Assembly (NCBI GenBank): GCA_937934295.1
Contig: CALHAI010000008.1
Span: forward strand, 1 to 32,997
Reading direction: 5' to 3'
Source of the DNA: an uncultured Blastocatellia bacterium
GTDB taxonomy: Bacteria > Acidobacteriota > Blastocatellia > HR10
Length of the DNA stretch: 32,997 bases
The notes beneath the pieces are model-generated. The model saw only the letters and a program-made list of their open reading frames with translations, did no database searches and was not told the DNA's origin. Within the stretch, counting starts at the first letter, position 1. Each line of letters opens with the position of its first letter. Positions 32,572-32,997 of this stretch are shown one piece after another. The translations under genes and the position numbers were made by a program.

Positions 32572-32596
32572 CGCAAGTTCCCTCAGGGAGCTTGCG
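32572..32596 (-). promoter_or_regulatory. Hairpin in the leader of the penicillin acylase gene
   Basis: CGCAAG-N-TCCC, loop of three, GGGA-N-CTTGCG: ten pairs with one mismatch, about 35 bases after the predicted transcript start and 56 before the ATG. No T-run follows, so it is not a standard terminator; it may stabilise the mRNA or bind a regulator. Confidence 0.4.
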
Positions 32597-32637
32597 CTTC
32601 TCCCCCCAACAGTTCGTCCCCAATCCTCCGTCGAGAA

Positions 32638-32666
32638 ATTATAAGGGGAGCGGTGATGGCGGACAA
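32638..32666 (-). promoter_or_regulatory. Sigma70-type promoter of the penicillin acylase gene
   Basis: On the minus strand TTGTCC (32666-32661), a 17-base spacer and a perfect TATAAT (32643-32638). Transcription would start near 32631, leaving a leader of about 115 bases. This is the clearest promoter in the window. Confidence 0.75.
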
Positions 32667-32747
32667 TGGGATGTTCTGGAAAGGCGCGCGGCGAGCGTGT
32701 GGCGCTCATGCGGACTCCACCGATCCACGGCGCAAAAACGCCGGGTG

Positions 32748-32997
32748 CTAACCGGCGAGAAACCAAGTCGGATCAAAGCCAGCGGTGGCGAATCGGACCG
32801 CGGCCTCCTCATCCTCAAGCGCTCTCACCACGATGCGCGCGCGAAAGAGGTCGCCGCCTTCGTAGACCGCGCAGACGTGTTGAAGCACGAGGCCGCGCGC
32901 TTCGCGGAAGACACGACGGCGAGCATCCGGATCGGCGACGAGCGAAGGGGACGGGGTCGTAATGGCCATCGTTTGCCTGAGCTGAAGGTCTGCCGAG
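32748..32997 (-). CDS. C-terminal end of an unrecognised protein (5' end outside window)
   Basis: The frame is open from the window edge to TAG at 32748-32750, giving about 83 residues; an internal ATG lies at 32969 but lacks a ribosome site, so the gene probably starts beyond the window. The visible part contains DPDARRRVFREARGLVLQ and RARIVVRALEDEEAAVRFA and ends in a short apolar tail (DPTWFLAG). Codon use and composition look like real protein. I recognise no family. The gene ends 82 bases before the penicillin acylase promoter, with no clear terminator between. Confidence 0.55.
   Translation of the reverse strand, partial: SADLQLRQTMAITTPSPSLVADPDARRRVFREARGLVLQHVCAVYEGGDLFRARIVVRALEDEEAAVRFATAGFDPTWFLAG

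Noticed and set aside
32720..32745. CGGCG-TTTTTG-CGCCG hairpin past the stop of the rightmost gene, considered as a terminator.
   Set aside because: The stem has only five pairs and no T-run follows on the minus strand.
32656..32751. A 31-codon plus-strand ORF (MADNGMFWKG...) with GGGGAG upstream.
   Set aside because: It overlaps the clear minus-strand promoter of the penicillin acylase gene and the end of the neighbouring gene; composition is not convincing.

Overview
The window looks like chromosomal DNA of a GC-rich, Gram-negative, diderm bacterium, most likely an Acidobacteriota member (inference). The evidence is two Oar-like TonB-dependent receptors with N-terminal carboxypeptidase-regulatory-like domains and no SusD partner, a TolB-propeller/amidohydrolase fusion, a diaminopimelate-type murein pathway, and many exported hydrolases. 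I see no phage genes, insertion sequence, CRISPR array, tRNA or rRNA. All coding density is ordinary; long ORFs antisense to the genes below are composition shadows.

Left part (1-13097, all + strand): a tightly packed island. An exported protein of unknown function (5' end outside the window) is translationally coupled to TonB receptor 1, followed by a cytoplasmic alpha/beta hydrolase, an exported lipase-like hydrolase, TonB receptor 2, an aldehyde dehydrogenase, a second alpha/beta hydrolase and a zinc alcohol dehydrogenase. Apart from the 132 nt before receptor 2 and the 63 nt before the dehydrogenase, gaps are 2-13 nt. The natural reading is an outer-membrane uptake and ester-breakdown module: exported hydrolase and receptors outside, two hydrolases inside, then alcohol and aldehyde oxidation. 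The substrate is unknown.

Middle (13136-24741): convergent to the island is a glutamate synthase large subunit (gltB) preceded by a 62-residue protein in the same transcription unit, with no gltD in the window. After a 470-nt non-coding stretch come a 2-oxoglutarate/Fe(II) oxygenase (-), an exported N-acyl-D-amino-acid-deacylase-like amidohydrolase (+), a flavin-reductase-like split-barrel protein (-) and the exported TolB-propeller/amidohydrolase (+). Several of these have recognisable -35/-10 pairs.

Right part (24850-32997, all - strand): a compact wall-precursor operon dapB-dapA-dapD-murB-murA (in transcription order), with overlaps of 4, 26 and 13 nt and one 28-nt gap. MurA has Asp in place of the usual catalytic Cys. 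Immediately upstream of dapB lie a strong intrinsic-terminator hairpin and a compound hairpin of 19 paired positions, leaving only 24 nt to the dapB start; this is the best candidate for undescribed biology here (attenuator or leader RNA). Further upstream are an exported penicillin-acylase-family enzyme with a clear sigma70-type promoter and the 3' end of an unrecognised gene running off the window.
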